Positions 39,615 through 48,172 of a stretch of 64,000 nucleotides of DNA are shown here, one piece after another. Below the pieces are notes generated by a model. It was not told the DNA's origin. It saw only the letters and a program-made list of their open reading frames with translations, and did not search any database. The DNA is from Pseudoclavibacter sp. AY1F1 (GTDB lineage: Bacteria; Actinomycetota; Actinomycetes; Actinomycetales; Microbacteriaceae). The DNA lies in NCBI RefSeq assembly GCF_002931075.1, contig NZ_PSTQ01000007.1:124001-188000 (forward strand), read 5' to 3'. Numbering within the stretch: the stretch's first letter is position 1; every line of letters starts with the position of its first letter. A program made the position numbers and the translations under genes.

Positions 39615-41340
39615 CTTCACACCCCTCGACATCGAGGCCGTGCGTTTCGAGGCCATCCACTCCTCTGGTGATGGGCTCGGCCCCGTGGACCTGCGCGTCG
39701 AGCCGGGCGAGCATGTGCTGGTCATCGGGCCGTCCGGGTCGGGGAAGTCGACGCTGCTGCAGGCGCTCAGCGGGATCATCCCCCACGCGGTACCCGCACA
39801 GGTCAGCGGCAGCATCCGAATCTGCGGCACGGACACGCAGGAATCCGACGTGCCGTCCATCTCGCGCATGCTGTCCGTCGTGGCACAGAACCCGAGTTCG
39901 TCGGTGTGCCTGCCAGATGTCGCCGACGAGGTCGCCTTCCCGCTCGAGAACCACGCCTGGCCGCCCTCCACCATCGGGACGGCCGTGGAAGCCACGCTTG
40001 AGTTGGTCGGTGCCGCCTCGCTGGTCGGGCGGCGGTCGGCGACGCTGTCCGGCGGCGAGACGCAGCGGGTCGCCCTCGCGGCGGCGCTCGTGTCCGAGCC
40101 GCGGGTCGTTATCCTCGACGAGCCGACCTCGATGCTCGACCCGGAGGGCATCGCATCCGTCCGCCTGGCCGTCGACACCGCTGCCGCCCGCGCCTCCACG
40201 ATCGTGCTCGTCGAGCACCGACTCGACGAGTATGCGGGAGCCCGCGGCATCGGCGGCCTGCCCGCTCGAACGGTGGTAATCGGGCGGGGCGGCGTCATCG
40301 CCCACGATGGACCGACCGCGAGCGTGCTGCTCGAGAACGCCGCAGCGCTGCAGGAGGCCGGCTGCTGGCTGCCGCTGGAGGCAGAGCTCGCCGCGCTCAC
40401 TGGATCTGCGGGCGGCGTCGAGAACGCGGCCGTCGCGCAGGCCGTGGCTGCACTCGGGCGGGGTGCCGTCCGCTTGGCGGGCGGCCGCACCGCGGGCTGC
40501 CAACCCGGTGACCATGACCCCCAGGACCATGGCGCCGATGCCCGCGAGCCCGGAGGCCCCAGCCTCTTCGCCCGCGATCTCGACATCGTCGCCGGAGGTG
40601 CGCCGAGACGACGGCGTTCTGCCGCAGATCCGGCGCCGGTGCTGCGCGACGTGAGCTTCGGGCTCCGAGGGGGCGAGCTGGTTGCGCTCCTCGGCCGCAA
40701 CGGATGCGGGAAGTCGAGCCTGCTGCGCACACTCGCGGGACTCGCGAGGCCGGGAAGCGGACGCGTCGAGGGCCCGCGCCCCGGTCTCGTCTTCCAGAAC
40801 CCGGAGCACCAGTTCGCGCAGACAACCGTTCGGCGAGAGATCGGGCACGGGCTCGGGGCAGGCGCCGCAGCCCGAGTCGACGACCTCGCCACCCGTTTCG
40901 ACCTGGTGGACCACCTCGAGCACAGCCCGTTCCGGCTCTCGGGCGGGCAGCAGCGGCGACTCAGCCTCGCCGCCATGCTGGCGCACGAGCGGCCCTTCCT
41001 GCTCGCCGACGAGCCGGCCTTCGGCCTTGATCGGCGCTCGAGCATCGCCGCCATGCGGGAGCTCGAGCGCACGGCGGCCTCGGGCTGCGGCGTGCTGTTC
41101 TCGAGCCACGAGCTGCGTGCCGTGTGGGCGTACGCCAACCGCGTGCTGGTCCTCGGCGACGGCTATCTCCTCGCCGACACGACGCCCTTCGAGCTGCTCC
41201 GCGACGACGCCCTGCTCGAATCAGCGGGACTCGAGCGAACTGGCCTGCTCGACTGGCTGGTCGAGCGCCGCCTCCCTGCCGGGCACGCACGGCGCATCCT
41301 GCGCGAGCTCGACGACGTCGCGACCCGGGTGCCCGCATGA
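39604..41340 (+). CDS. ykoD: YkoD-type duplicated ABC ATPase of the HMP/thiamine ECF transporter
   Basis: This ATPase has 578 residues and two nucleotide-binding domains in one chain. The first has Walker A GPSGSGKST (near 43), signature LSGGETQR (near 145) and VVILDEPTSMLD; the second has LGRNGCGKSS (near 364), LSGGQQRR and LLADEPAFGLD. Fused tandem ATPases of this kind energise ECF transporters. The linker around residues 275-330 is long and low in complexity. GTG 39604 overlaps the end of ykoE. Confidence 0.95.
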   Translation: MWSDFTPLDIEAVRFEAIHSSGDGLGPVDLRVEPGEHVLVIGPSGSGKSTLLQALSGIIPHAVPAQVSGSIRICGTDTQESDVPSISRMLSVVAQNPSSSVCLPDVADEVAFPLENHAWPPSTIGTAVEATLELVGAASLVGRRSATLSGGETQRVALAAALVSEPRVVILDEPTSMLDPEGIASVRLAVDTAAARASTIVLVEHRLDEYAGARGIGGLPARTVVIGRGGVIAHDGPTASVLLENAAALQEAGCWLPLEAELAALTGSAGGVENAAVAQAVAALGRGAVRLAGGRTAGCQPGDHDPQDHGADAREPGGPSLFARDLDIVAGGAPRRRRSAADPAPVLRDVSFGLRGGELVALLGRNGCGKSSLLRTLAGLARPGSGRVEGPRPGLVFQNPEHQFAQTTVRREIGHGLGAGAAARVDDLATRFDLVDHLEHSPFRLSGGQQRRLSLAAMLAHERPFLLADEPAFGLDRRSSIAAMRELERTAASGCGVLFSSHELRAVWAYANRVLVLGDGYLLADTTPFELLRDDALLESAGLERTGLLDWLVERRLPAGHARRILRELDDVATRVPA

Positions 41341-42107
41341 GCGCGCGCCCCTACCTTGAGCGCCGCAACCCGACGGTGAAGCTCACCGTGCTCTTCGTCT
41401 GCTCACTCGCGACCCTCGCCGTGCTCAACCCGTTGACCCTCGGGGTGCTCACGCTCCTCGCGGTGGTCGCGGTGCTGTCGACGACGAGGATGTCGCCCGT
41501 GCAACTGCTGGCCGCATCCGTTCCCTTCGTCGCCTTCGGGGTCGGCCTGCTCACCGTCAACGCGCTCAGCAGGCCAGGCACCGAGCTCTTCCCGGAGTTC
41601 CCGGTGCGGGTGACCTCGGAAGGCGTCGCCATCGGCGTCGCGCTCGCGCTCCGCACGACCGTCATCGGCATGCTGTCGATCGCGTTCATGGCGAGCACCC
41701 CGCCCCGCGACCTCATGACGAGCCTCACGCAGCATGCCAGGCTCAGCCCGCGCTTCGCCTATGCCCTGCTTGCCGGCTTCCGGCTCCTGCAGCTGCTGCC
41801 GAGCGAGTGGCAGAGCATTCGCGCCGCGCAGGCTGTTCGCGCACCCCTGGCTAGGGACGGCATGCCTCGGACGGGGATCGCGTCGTTCGGCTCGGCCGCG
41901 TTCTCGCTGCTGGTCGTCTCGATCCGTTCGGGCGAGCGGATCGCGCAGGCGCTCGAATCGAGGGGGCTCGGGGCCGGCCCGCGCACGGTCTGGCGACCGG
42001 TCGCGCTCGACGCACGAGACTGGGCGCTTGCGGGCGTCGTGCTCGCGGCCTTCGCGCTCACCGCCGCGCTCGGCGTCGCCGCGGGAACGGGGCTCTCCCT
42101 TGTCTGA
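41337..42107 (+). CDS. ykoC: YkoC-type energy-coupling transmembrane (T) component
   Basis: This membrane protein has 256 residues with the EcfT pattern: helices about 20-55, 62-85 and 100-125, a cytoplasmic coupling segment (SEWQSIRAAQAVRA and IAQALESRGLGAG, the A-R-G type motifs that touch the ATPase) and a last helix near the C-terminus. ATG 41337 overlaps the ykoD stop, and the next gene, a monooxygenase, overlaps its own 3' end. Confidence 0.93.
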   Translation: MSARPYLERRNPTVKLTVLFVCSLATLAVLNPLTLGVLTLLAVVAVLSTTRMSPVQLLAASVPFVAFGVGLLTVNALSRPGTELFPEFPVRVTSEGVAIGVALALRTTVIGMLSIAFMASTPPRDLMTSLTQHARLSPRFAYALLAGFRLLQLLPSEWQSIRAAQAVRAPLARDGMPRTGIASFGSAAFSLLVVSIRSGERIAQALESRGLGAGPRTVWRPVALDARDWALAGVVLAAFALTAALGVAAGTGLSLV

Positions 42108-43494
42108 GACCGCGCGCCGCCCCCTCACCCTCATCGGGATGGTGAACCCACCCACGCAGCGGTTCGCCGCGGCCTGGCGGCACCCCGACTCGGATCGTGA
42201 CTGGCTTCGTGCCGGTTTCTACGTCGACATCGCCCGACTGCTGGAGCGCGGTGGCTTCGACGTGATGTTCATGCCGGACGCACTCGCCGTGCCGGAGGAT
42301 GCGCTCGGCGACGTCACGACGACGCTCGCGAGTGGGGGCAAGGGGGCGGTGACCCTCGACCCGATCACGGTGCTGAGCGCCGTCGCCGGCGCGACAACGC
42401 GGATCGGCCTCGGCGCCACGGTCTCGACGTCCTTCCTGCCGCCGTACGCCATCGCCCGCACGCTCGCGAGCCTCGATCACCTCTCCGGCGGGCGCGTGGC
42501 GTGGAACATCGTGACCTCGACGACGGACGCGGAGGCGCGCAACATGGGCGTCGAGCGCATCGCGCCCAAGTCGCAGCGCTACGCCCGTGCAGACCGGGTC
42601 GTCACGCAGGTGCTCCAGCTCATGGAGAGCTGGGCGCCGACGGCGCTGGTCCAGGATGCGCGCGAGGGCGTGTTCGCAGACCAGCTGCGGGTTGCACGAA
42701 CGCCGGGGCCGCGCGAGCAGGGCGCCGCGCCTGGTCCACTGAGCCTGCCGAGGAGTCCACAGGGGCACCCGGTGCTCATGCAGGCCGGCGCTTCACCCCG
42801 CGGGATGGAGTTTGCTGCCAAGTGGGCGGAGCTCGTCTTCGTCTCAGCGGACGGCCTGGAGGGCAACCGCGCCGTGCGCAGCGAGCTGCGCGAGCGCGCA
42901 CGCCTGGCCGGGCGAGACCCGGACGAGCTCAGGGTGTGCGCAGCGATTCAGCCAATCGCTGGATCGACGAAGATCGATGCAACGTCTCGGCGTGCCTCGC
43001 TCCTCGCGCACATCGACGAGGCCTCCGCCGTACGCTCTCTCGTGCGACTCATGCACGCGGACCCTGCCGCTGTCCGACTTCAAGACCCGGCCGTCGACTT
43101 CCTCGCCGAGCACCGGGGTGCAACGGGCAGCGACGGATTCGAGGACATGCTGGCCGCGGTGTGTCGACGCGAGGCGTTCACTGTCCGCGACCTGGCGCTC
43201 CGACAGTCGTTCGATCAGCTCACCCCCTCGCCAACCGGGAGCGGGGCCAGCATCGCCGAGGAACTGTGCGAATGGCAGGACGCCGGGGCCGCCGACGGTT
43301 TCGTCGTGACCCCGGCGATCCTGCCGGGCTCGCTCGAGGACTTCGTCGAGCACGTCGTTCCGGAGCTGCGCCTCCGCGGCCGACTCCCCGCTGAGGGAGC
43401 CCCGCCGTCCGCCTCCACACTCCGTGAGCGACTCGCGGCGAAGATCAGTCCTCGCGGCGAAGATCAGCCCTTCGAGCCCCAGGTGATGGACTGA
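42100..43494 (+). CDS. NtaA-type FMN monooxygenase in the TPP-riboswitch operon
   Basis: This luciferase-like protein has 464 residues (IGMVNPPTQRFAAAW, GGFDVMFMPDALA, HLSGGRVAWNIVTS, PVLMQAGASPRGMEFAA). TTG 42100 overlaps the ykoC stop, so it is the last coupled gene under TPP control. Relatives open or oxidise rings and side chains of nitrogen heterocycles, RutA acting on pyrimidine being the best-known case. Oxidation or salvage of a thiamine-derived pyrimidine or thiazole is therefore a reasonable guess, not a demonstrated role. Its end overlaps the convergent dehydrogenase gene by 31 nt. Confidence 0.9.
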   Translation: MSETARRPLTLIGMVNPPTQRFAAAWRHPDSDRDWLRAGFYVDIARLLERGGFDVMFMPDALAVPEDALGDVTTTLASGGKGAVTLDPITVLSAVAGATTRIGLGATVSTSFLPPYAIARTLASLDHLSGGRVAWNIVTSTTDAEARNMGVERIAPKSQRYARADRVVTQVLQLMESWAPTALVQDAREGVFADQLRVARTPGPREQGAAPGPLSLPRSPQGHPVLMQAGASPRGMEFAAKWAELVFVSADGLEGNRAVRSELRERARLAGRDPDELRVCAAIQPIAGSTKIDATSRRASLLAHIDEASAVRSLVRLMHADPAAVRLQDPAVDFLAEHRGATGSDGFEDMLAAVCRREAFTVRDLALRQSFDQLTPSPTGSGASIAEELCEWQDAGAADGFVVTPAILPGSLEDFVEHVVPELRLRGRLPAEGAPPSASTLRERLAAKISPRGEDQPFEPQVMD

Positions 43495-44981
43495 CCGGCG
43501 GCGGCGCGCTGCTGCGGCACGCCCCAGGGGTTGGCGTCCCGCAGCGGCTCGGGCAGCGCTTCCTGCGGCGCGCCCTGGTAGGCGACGCCGCGCAGGAAGC
43601 GGGAGATGGAGGCGGTGCCGACCGACGTGGAGGTGTCGTTTGACGTCGCCGGGTACGGGCCACCGTGCTGCATGGCGGGCGTGACGGCGACGCCCGTGGG
43701 CCAGCCGCCGAAGAGCACGCGGCCCGTCTTCCTGGCAAGCCCTGTCACGAGCGCGGAGAGCGCAGACGACTGCTCGCCAGTGGCGGCGTGCACCGTGCCG
43801 GTCAGGTTGCCGACATACAGCTCGTCGAGGCTCGGGGCGAGCGTCGCCTCGTCGTCGTACTCGACGATGACGGAGAAGGGTCCGAAGACCTCCTCGAGCA
43901 GTGTCTCGTCACCGGCCTGGAGCTTGCTCGCCGACACGGCGACGATCGTGGGCGTCGCCCACACGTTGCCGTCATCGTCGCTGCGCACCGAGCCCTCGGC
44001 GACGACGCGCACGCCGTCGGTGCGGAGCACCGAGGAGCGTCGTTCGAGGTAAGCGCGGCCGATGCTCGGGTTGAGGAGACGATGCTCGGCCGCCTGCTCT
44101 GCGGCCCGTGAGACGCGCCGCTCGAGCTCGGCGGCCGCATCAGTTGTGGGCACCCAGAGGAAGCCTGGCTTCGTGCAGAGCTGTCCTGCGGAGCCGGCCA
44201 CCGACGCGGCGTAGCCGCTGGCGATCTCCTCGCCGCGCTCCGCGAGCGCCGCCTCTGTCACGAAGACGGGATTGACGCTTCCGAGCTCGCCGTAGAACTG
44301 AATGGGACGCGGGCGGGCTGCCGCCTTATCGGCGAGCAGGCGCCCCACGCGGATCGACCCGGTGAACGTGCCGACGTCGACGCGGTTGTCCTCGAGCACG
44401 GTGACGCCGGCCTGCTGGCCGAGCACAAGCGCGAAGACTCCGTCAGGAGCTCCCGAAGCGTGCAGCGCCCCCTCGACGACCCGCGCCGTCGCGACTGAGA
44501 GTTCCGGGTGCCCCGAGTGGCCTTTGACGATGAGCGCGCAGCCAGCCGCGAGCGCCGCGGCAGAGTCCCCGCCCGCCACCGAGAAGGCGAAGGGGAAGTT
44601 GGAAGCGGAGAAGTTGACGGCCACGCCGACGGGCACAAGCATCCGGCGCACGTCGGGCCGAGGGCCGAGCACGAACTCGGGGTCGGCCTCGTCGAGGCGC
44701 ACGTCGAGGTAGGCACCGTCGCGGATGACGTCGGCGAAGAGGCGGATCTGCACCGTCGTGCGCTTCAGCTCGCCCGTGAGGCGAGCCTGCGCGAGCCCCG
44801 TCTCCCGCATGCCGATCGGGATGAGCTCACCGCCCGCCTCGTCGAGCGCGTTCGCGACCGAGATGAGCGCCGAGGCGCGTTCGGTCGGGGGCGTCGCCGC
44901 CCAGATCGGGGCAGCGAGTGCGGCCGCCGCGAGGATCTGCTCGAGCTCTGCGTCACTGGGGTGCGAGGTGGGTGTGCTCAT
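43464..44981 (-). CDS. Aldehyde dehydrogenase, alpha-ketoglutarate-semialdehyde type
   Basis: This enzyme has 505 residues. It shows the branch pattern of ketoglutaric-semialdehyde dehydrogenases: VNFSASNFPFAFSVAGGD, the base in FYGELGSVNPVFV, the nucleophile in SAGQLCTKPG, and near the C-terminus GWPTGVAVTPAMQHGGPYPATS followed by STSVGTASISRFLRG. These enzymes oxidise 2,5-dioxopentanoate with NAD(P) at the end of non-phosphorylating pentose, uronate or hydroxyproline breakdown. ATG 44981 is the best start. A GntR regulator lies upstream on the same strand. Confidence 0.93.
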   Translation of the reverse strand: MSTPTSHPSDAELEQILAAAALAAPIWAATPPTERASALISVANALDEAGGELIPIGMRETGLAQARLTGELKRTTVQIRLFADVIRDGAYLDVRLDEADPEFVLGPRPDVRRMLVPVGVAVNFSASNFPFAFSVAGGDSAAALAAGCALIVKGHSGHPELSVATARVVEGALHASGAPDGVFALVLGQQAGVTVLEDNRVDVGTFTGSIRVGRLLADKAAARPRPIQFYGELGSVNPVFVTEAALAERGEEIASGYAASVAGSAGQLCTKPGFLWVPTTDAAAELERRVSRAAEQAAEHRLLNPSIGRAYLERRSSVLRTDGVRVVAEGSVRSDDDGNVWATPTIVAVSASKLQAGDETLLEEVFGPFSVIVEYDDEATLAPSLDELYVGNLTGTVHAATGEQSSALSALVTGLARKTGRVLFGGWPTGVAVTPAMQHGGPYPATSNDTSTSVGTASISRFLRGVAYQGAPQEALPEPLRDANPWGVPQQRAAAGQSITWGSKG

Positions 44982-45173
44982 CGTTGAGTCCAATCTAGGA
45001 TTCGAATTCTGCTGGGAAGGGTCCGTCTGGTCGAGCAGAGAAGCTGGGCATGATCTCGATGGTAACGCTAACACTGCCGGAACGTCGAACCAGATGACGG
45101 CCTGGACTCCCGGACTGAGCGCCGCTTCTCTTTCATGGTCACGCCGGGCATGACCTCGTGATGCGAAGGAGAG

Positions 45174-45206
45174 GGCTGCCCGGAGTGGGGGGCACCCCGG
45201 GCAGCC
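45174..45206. terminator. 10-bp hairpin, possible terminator
   Basis: GGCTGCCCGG and CCGGGCAGCC are separated by 13 nt. It could end transcription from gntR, or shape a small RNA. Confidence 0.5.
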
Positions 45207-45242
45207 GGCCCAGCGGGAAGAGGGGGATCACCCCGCGGGCCA

Positions 45243-45273
45243 GACGCAACCGGCGCTATTGCCGGATTGCGTC
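45243..45273. terminator. 12-bp hairpin with one bulge, possible gntR terminator
   Basis: GACGCAACCGGC pairs with GCCGGATTGCGTC (one bulged A) across a 6-nt loop. On the minus strand it is the second hairpin reached from gntR's distant 3' end. Confidence 0.5.
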
Positions 45274-45475
45274 GCATGGTGCGGGAAGAGGCCCGCAAGC
45301 AGACGACAGAGGGCCCCAACATCGACCCCCGTGTCTGCTGCGACCCTACTTGAGGGTGGCCGAGCGCGTCGAGGGCGCACTGCGTGTCGACGCGCACCTG
45401 CGCATCAAAGGACCCCCGAACGCCCTACAACGTGAAGGCAGCTGCTCCAGAGCGACCTGCAACGTGCAGGGCCTG

Positions 45476-46165
45476 TCAGGCTTCTTCGGGGAAGCCTGCC
45501 CACCAGCCGACGACGTGCCCGATGTGGCGGTGCATGAGCTCGGCGGCTTCATCCGCCCTGCCGGCCTCAAGGAGCGCAAGCAGATCGGCGTGCTCACGCG
45601 ACGACGCGGTGAGCTCCTCGGAGCCCAGCATCTCCGTGAGACCCGTAAGCCTGGTCTGACGCCTGAGCGCCGTCACGATGGACACGAGTCGGTCATTGCC
45701 GGAGAGACTCAGCAACCGTTTGTGGAACTCGATGTCGACGGCGAGATACAGCGGCAGGTCTCCGGCGGCGGATGCGGCGTCGATCCGAGTCGCGAGGTCA
45801 CGCAGCTGCGCCCGGGGCTCCTCTGGGAAATCGGAGGCAAGCTCGCGCACGACGGGCACCTCGAGCATCTGCCTGACCTCGACGATCTGCCGAAGCTCCT
45901 CAACCGAGACGTGCGTGACCCGGAAGCCCTTATTGCGCACGGGCTCCACGAACCCCAGCTTCTCGAGGTTCAGCATCGCCTCCCGAACGGGCGTCGCCGA
46001 CACCTCGAACCGCGCCGCGAGCGCAGGCACGGAGACCAGCTCGCCCGCCGCCAGGCCTCCGGAGACAATCGCGGCGGCGACCGAGTCCTCGATCGTGGCG
46101 CGGAGGTTCGACTGCTGCACCGCTGGCTTGAAGTCCAACGCGTCGATCATGGACACCCCGTTCAT
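45476..46165 (-). CDS. GntR-family regulator, FadR/FCD type
   Basis: This regulator has 229 residues. The winged helix (LVSVPALAARFEVSATPVREAMLNLEKLGF) is followed by an FCD ligand domain with metal-binding positions (VDIEFHKRLLSLSGN and LMHRHIGHVVGW). FCD-GntR proteins often answer to organic acids or sugar acids, which would suit the neighbouring semialdehyde dehydrogenase, 494 nt downstream. ATG 46165 is chosen; ATG 46150 is also possible. A 9-bp inverted repeat (46148-46156 and 46205-46213) flanks the start region. Confidence 0.9.
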   Translation of the reverse strand: MNGVSMIDALDFKPAVQQSNLRATIEDSVAAAIVSGGLAAGELVSVPALAARFEVSATPVREAMLNLEKLGFVEPVRNKGFRVTHVSVEELRQIVEVRQMLEVPVVRELASDFPEEPRAQLRDLATRIDAASAAGDLPLYLAVDIEFHKRLLSLSGNDRLVSIVTALRRQTRLTGLTEMLGSEELTASSREHADLLALLEAGRADEAAELMHRHIGHVVGWWAGFPEEA

Positions 46166-46213
46166 TGAACCCACTCTGGTCGGAAGGCGTGAACACACCT
46201 CAGCGGTGTCCAT
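46148..46213. repeat. Spaced 9-bp inverted repeat around the gntR start
   Basis: ATGGACACC (46148-46156) and GGTGTCCAT (46205-46213) are exact inverted copies separated by 48 nt. Two half-sites at this distance could support looping by a regulator, but one half lies in the coding start. Confidence 0.35.
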
Positions 46214-46286
46214 CAAGCACGCTCAATAATGTGTCACATGCGTCCCAAACGCGCGGGTGCACGCCGAACGGCCAGACACGGGATGC

Positions 46287-46829
46287 TCAGAAACGAATCG
46301 AGTACGGGTCCTCGCCCGACTCAGCGTCGCGGTACCCGGACGACTGCTCGGGCTGCGCGAGACCCGTCTCCCTGATGAGCCCCATCCCGAGGATGCTCGG
46401 CTCGGGCGACGGCCGCCTGACCGCGTCCTCGAAAATCTCGAAGTCCCGACGAGACAGCTCCAGCCACCCGGCGCGCAACCGCTCCCCCCAGTACTTGTCG
46501 TTACGGGTCAGATCCAGCAGATCACGCAACGGACGAATGGGAGCCGGGCGCGACTCACGCATCCACTGCACCTCACGGCGCCACGGCGAGGACCCCCGCC
46601 CGCCCGCCCGATACGGCTCATCGTCGAGCACGTAGCCAGCCTGCACAACGCTTCGCAGTGGCTCGCCGTCAGGGTTCACCTCGCGCGGACAGTAGAGAGC
46701 GACGCCATCGGAGACCCGCATCTGCTCCACTCCCTCAAACGCGCCCCACGGCGCCTGCACGAAGCCACCCTCGACCATCGCGAGGGCGCGATCGAAGGGC
46801 TGCACGACGAGCCAGTAGCGGATGGCCAT
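46287..46829 (-). CDS. EVE-domain protein (UPF0310 type)
   Basis: This protein has 180 residues. The core reads YWLVVQPFDRALAMVEGGFVQAPWG, then DGVALYCPREVNPDGEPL and PWRREVQWM, with SRPAPIRPLRDLLDLTRNDKYWG, matching UPF0310/EVE proteins. EVE is a PUA-like fold thought to read modified bases, and it often occurs in restriction systems; here it stands in a housekeeping setting. ATG 46829 is the best start, 28 nt after the NUDIX gene. A C-terminal extension of about 40 residues is not recognised. Confidence 0.88.
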   Translation of the reverse strand: MAIRYWLVVQPFDRALAMVEGGFVQAPWGAFEGVEQMRVSDGVALYCPREVNPDGEPLRSVVQAGYVLDDEPYRAGGRGSSPWRREVQWMRESRPAPIRPLRDLLDLTRNDKYWGERLRAGWLELSRRDFEIFEDAVRRPSPEPSILGMGLIRETGLAQPEQSSGYRDAESGEDPYSIRF

Positions 46830-46857
46830 GGGAGCGAGGCCGAGGTGGAGGCCGCGG

Positions 46858-47394
46858 CTAGGGCCAGAGGCCGAGGTGGCCGATCGCCGTGCGCAGCACC
46901 TGGCCGCGGCCGCCTTCGAGCTCCTCGAGGAGATCCGGGTCGAGTGCCTGCTGAGGAGTGAGCCAGGTGATCTCGAGTGCGTCCTGACGCGGGTTGCATT
47001 CCCCCGCGACCGGCACGATGAACTCAAGTGCGACCGCGTGCTGACGAGCATCGAAGAGGCCCGTTCCCGGCATCGGAGAGAACTCCGCGACCGTGAACGG
47101 GGCGAGCGCCTGGGGCAGAGCAGGGAACGCCATCGTGCCGAGATCCTTCTCGAGGTGCCGCAGCAGCGCGTCCCGGATCGACTCCCCGTACTGCACACGC
47201 CCAGACACGAAGGAGCGCGTCATGACCCCCTGACTGTCAGCACGCAGCAGCACGCCGAGGTGCTCGACCGCCCCTGAGGCGTCGACACGGACCGGGATGG
47301 CCTCGACATACAGCATCGGCACGCGACGCCGCACGAGCGCGAGCTCGTCGTCGTTCATCCAGCCGGACTCGGGATCAGGAGTGCGCACCGTCAT
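46858..47394 (-). CDS. NUDIX-like protein of the DUF4916 type
   Basis: This protein has 178 residues. GWMNDDELALVRRRVPMLYVEAIPVR is the conserved opening of actinobacterial DUF4916 NUDIX proteins, followed by a Nudix-like region (GRVQYGESIRDALLRHLEKDLG) in which the standard Nudix box is degenerate (no REUXEE series), so hydrolase activity is doubtful. ATG 47394 is preferred over upstream starts; CACAAT lies exactly 6 nt before it. It is divergent from the esterase gene with only 31 nt between the starts. Confidence 0.87.
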   Translation of the reverse strand: MTVRTPDPESGWMNDDELALVRRRVPMLYVEAIPVRVDASGAVEHLGVLLRADSQGVMTRSFVSGRVQYGESIRDALLRHLEKDLGTMAFPALPQALAPFTVAEFSPMPGTGLFDARQHAVALEFIVPVAGECNPRQDALEITWLTPQQALDPDLLEELEGGRGQVLRTAIGHLGLWP

Positions 47395-47413
47395 GACCCC
47401 ATTGTGGACCATG

Positions 47414-47419
47414 TATGTT
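47414..47419 (+). promoter_or_regulatory. -10 hexamer TATGTT, leaderless start of esterase gene
   Basis: TATGTT ends 6 nt before GTG 47426. Confidence 0.6.
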
Positions 47420-47425
47420 TCCCGG

Positions 47426-48124
47426 GTGAGCACAGCATCCACAGGTATCGATCCCACGACACTTCTCTGGCGGGGCGGCGACGCCGAAACTGCCGCAACA
47501 AGCGAGGTTCCGCTTGTGGTCGGCCTGCACGGCTACGGCGCGGACGGCACCGACATTTTCAGCCTCACGGGAAATCTGCCGCAGGCCTTCCGGTACGTCT
47601 CGGTGCCTGCACCGCATGGGCAGGCGGAGGGCGGCAGGGAATGGTTCCCCCTCCGCTTCTCGGACCCCGCAACCGGCGAGGTCGCGATCGACGCGGACGC
47701 GCAACAGGGGCTCGAGCATGGCGCCAACGAGGCGGCCTCCGCCGTGCTCGAGCTGCTCGACGGACTCGGCGTCTTCACCTCAGGCGCACCCGTTGTCCTG
47801 CTCGGCTACTCGCAGGGCGGCATCGTCGCGATGCAGGCCCTGCGCCAGCGCCCAGGCGCATTCACCGGCGCACTCTTGCTCTCCGGACTCGTCGCGGTCG
47901 GCACCGTACCGGGCGACGCCGAACTCGCACTGACGCGCCCACCGGTCTTCTGGGGTCGAGGCGACGCCGACACGGTCATCCCGTCGCTCGCCGTCGAGCA
48001 CACGGCAGCATGGCTCGAGGCCCACGTCGACGCAGAGATCTACGTCGAGGCGGGCCTCGGGCATGCGGTCTCCGAGCAGGAGCTCCCGCGTCTGGTGACG
48101 TACCTCGAGCGGGTACTCGGGTAG
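47426..48124 (+). CDS. Phospholipase/carboxylesterase-family alpha/beta hydrolase
   Basis: This cytoplasmic esterase has 232 residues: VVGLHGYGADGTD, the nucleophile elbow LLGYSQGGIVAM, the acid in WGRGDADTVIP and the His in GLGHAVSEQE. This is the phospholipase/carboxylesterase (YpfH/EstB-like) family acting on small acyl esters. GTG 47426 with TATGTT 6 nt upstream is preferred to the ATG 47411, since the shorter form fits the leaderless pattern. A CTCGAGC-type repeat follows the stop. Confidence 0.9.
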   Translation: MSTASTGIDPTTLLWRGGDAETAATSEVPLVVGLHGYGADGTDIFSLTGNLPQAFRYVSVPAPHGQAEGGREWFPLRFSDPATGEVAIDADAQQGLEHGANEAASAVLELLDGLGVFTSGAPVVLLGYSQGGIVAMQALRQRPGAFTGALLLSGLVAVGTVPGDAELALTRPPVFWGRGDADTVIPSLAVEHTAAWLEAHVDAEIYVEAGLGHAVSEQELPRLVTYLERVLG

Positions 48125-48160
48125 CTCGAGCTTGGGCTCGAGCTCGGGCTCGAGCTGAGC
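48123..48160. terminator. AGCTCGAG repeat hairpin between converging genes
   Basis: AGCTCGAG (48123-48130) pairs with CTCGAGCT (48137-48144) over a 6-nt loop, and a third copy of the element continues to 48160. It lies between the esterase and PspC stops and can end both transcripts. Confidence 0.6.
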
Positions 48161-48172
48161 TCTCGGTGAGTT

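Larger units (their letters stand above)
44982..45475. other. 494-nt region without a convincing gene
   Basis: Between gntR and the dehydrogenase gene I find no supported gene. An open frame on the minus strand (45068-45397) has no conserved feature and a composition dominated by Pro, Arg and Ser. Two hairpins (45174-45206 and 45243-45273) sit in the middle. The stretch may hold the gntR terminator and the dehydrogenase promoter, or a small RNA. Confidence 0.4.

Noticed and set aside
39396-41138. Two long antisense frames opposite ykoE and ykoD
   Set aside because: The plus strand carries clear transporter genes with full ABC motifs; the antisense products are low-complexity.
45068-45397. 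A 109-codon minus-strand frame in the gap before the dehydrogenase gene
   Set aside because: It runs through both hairpins, and has a Pro/Arg/Ser-rich product with no family signal.
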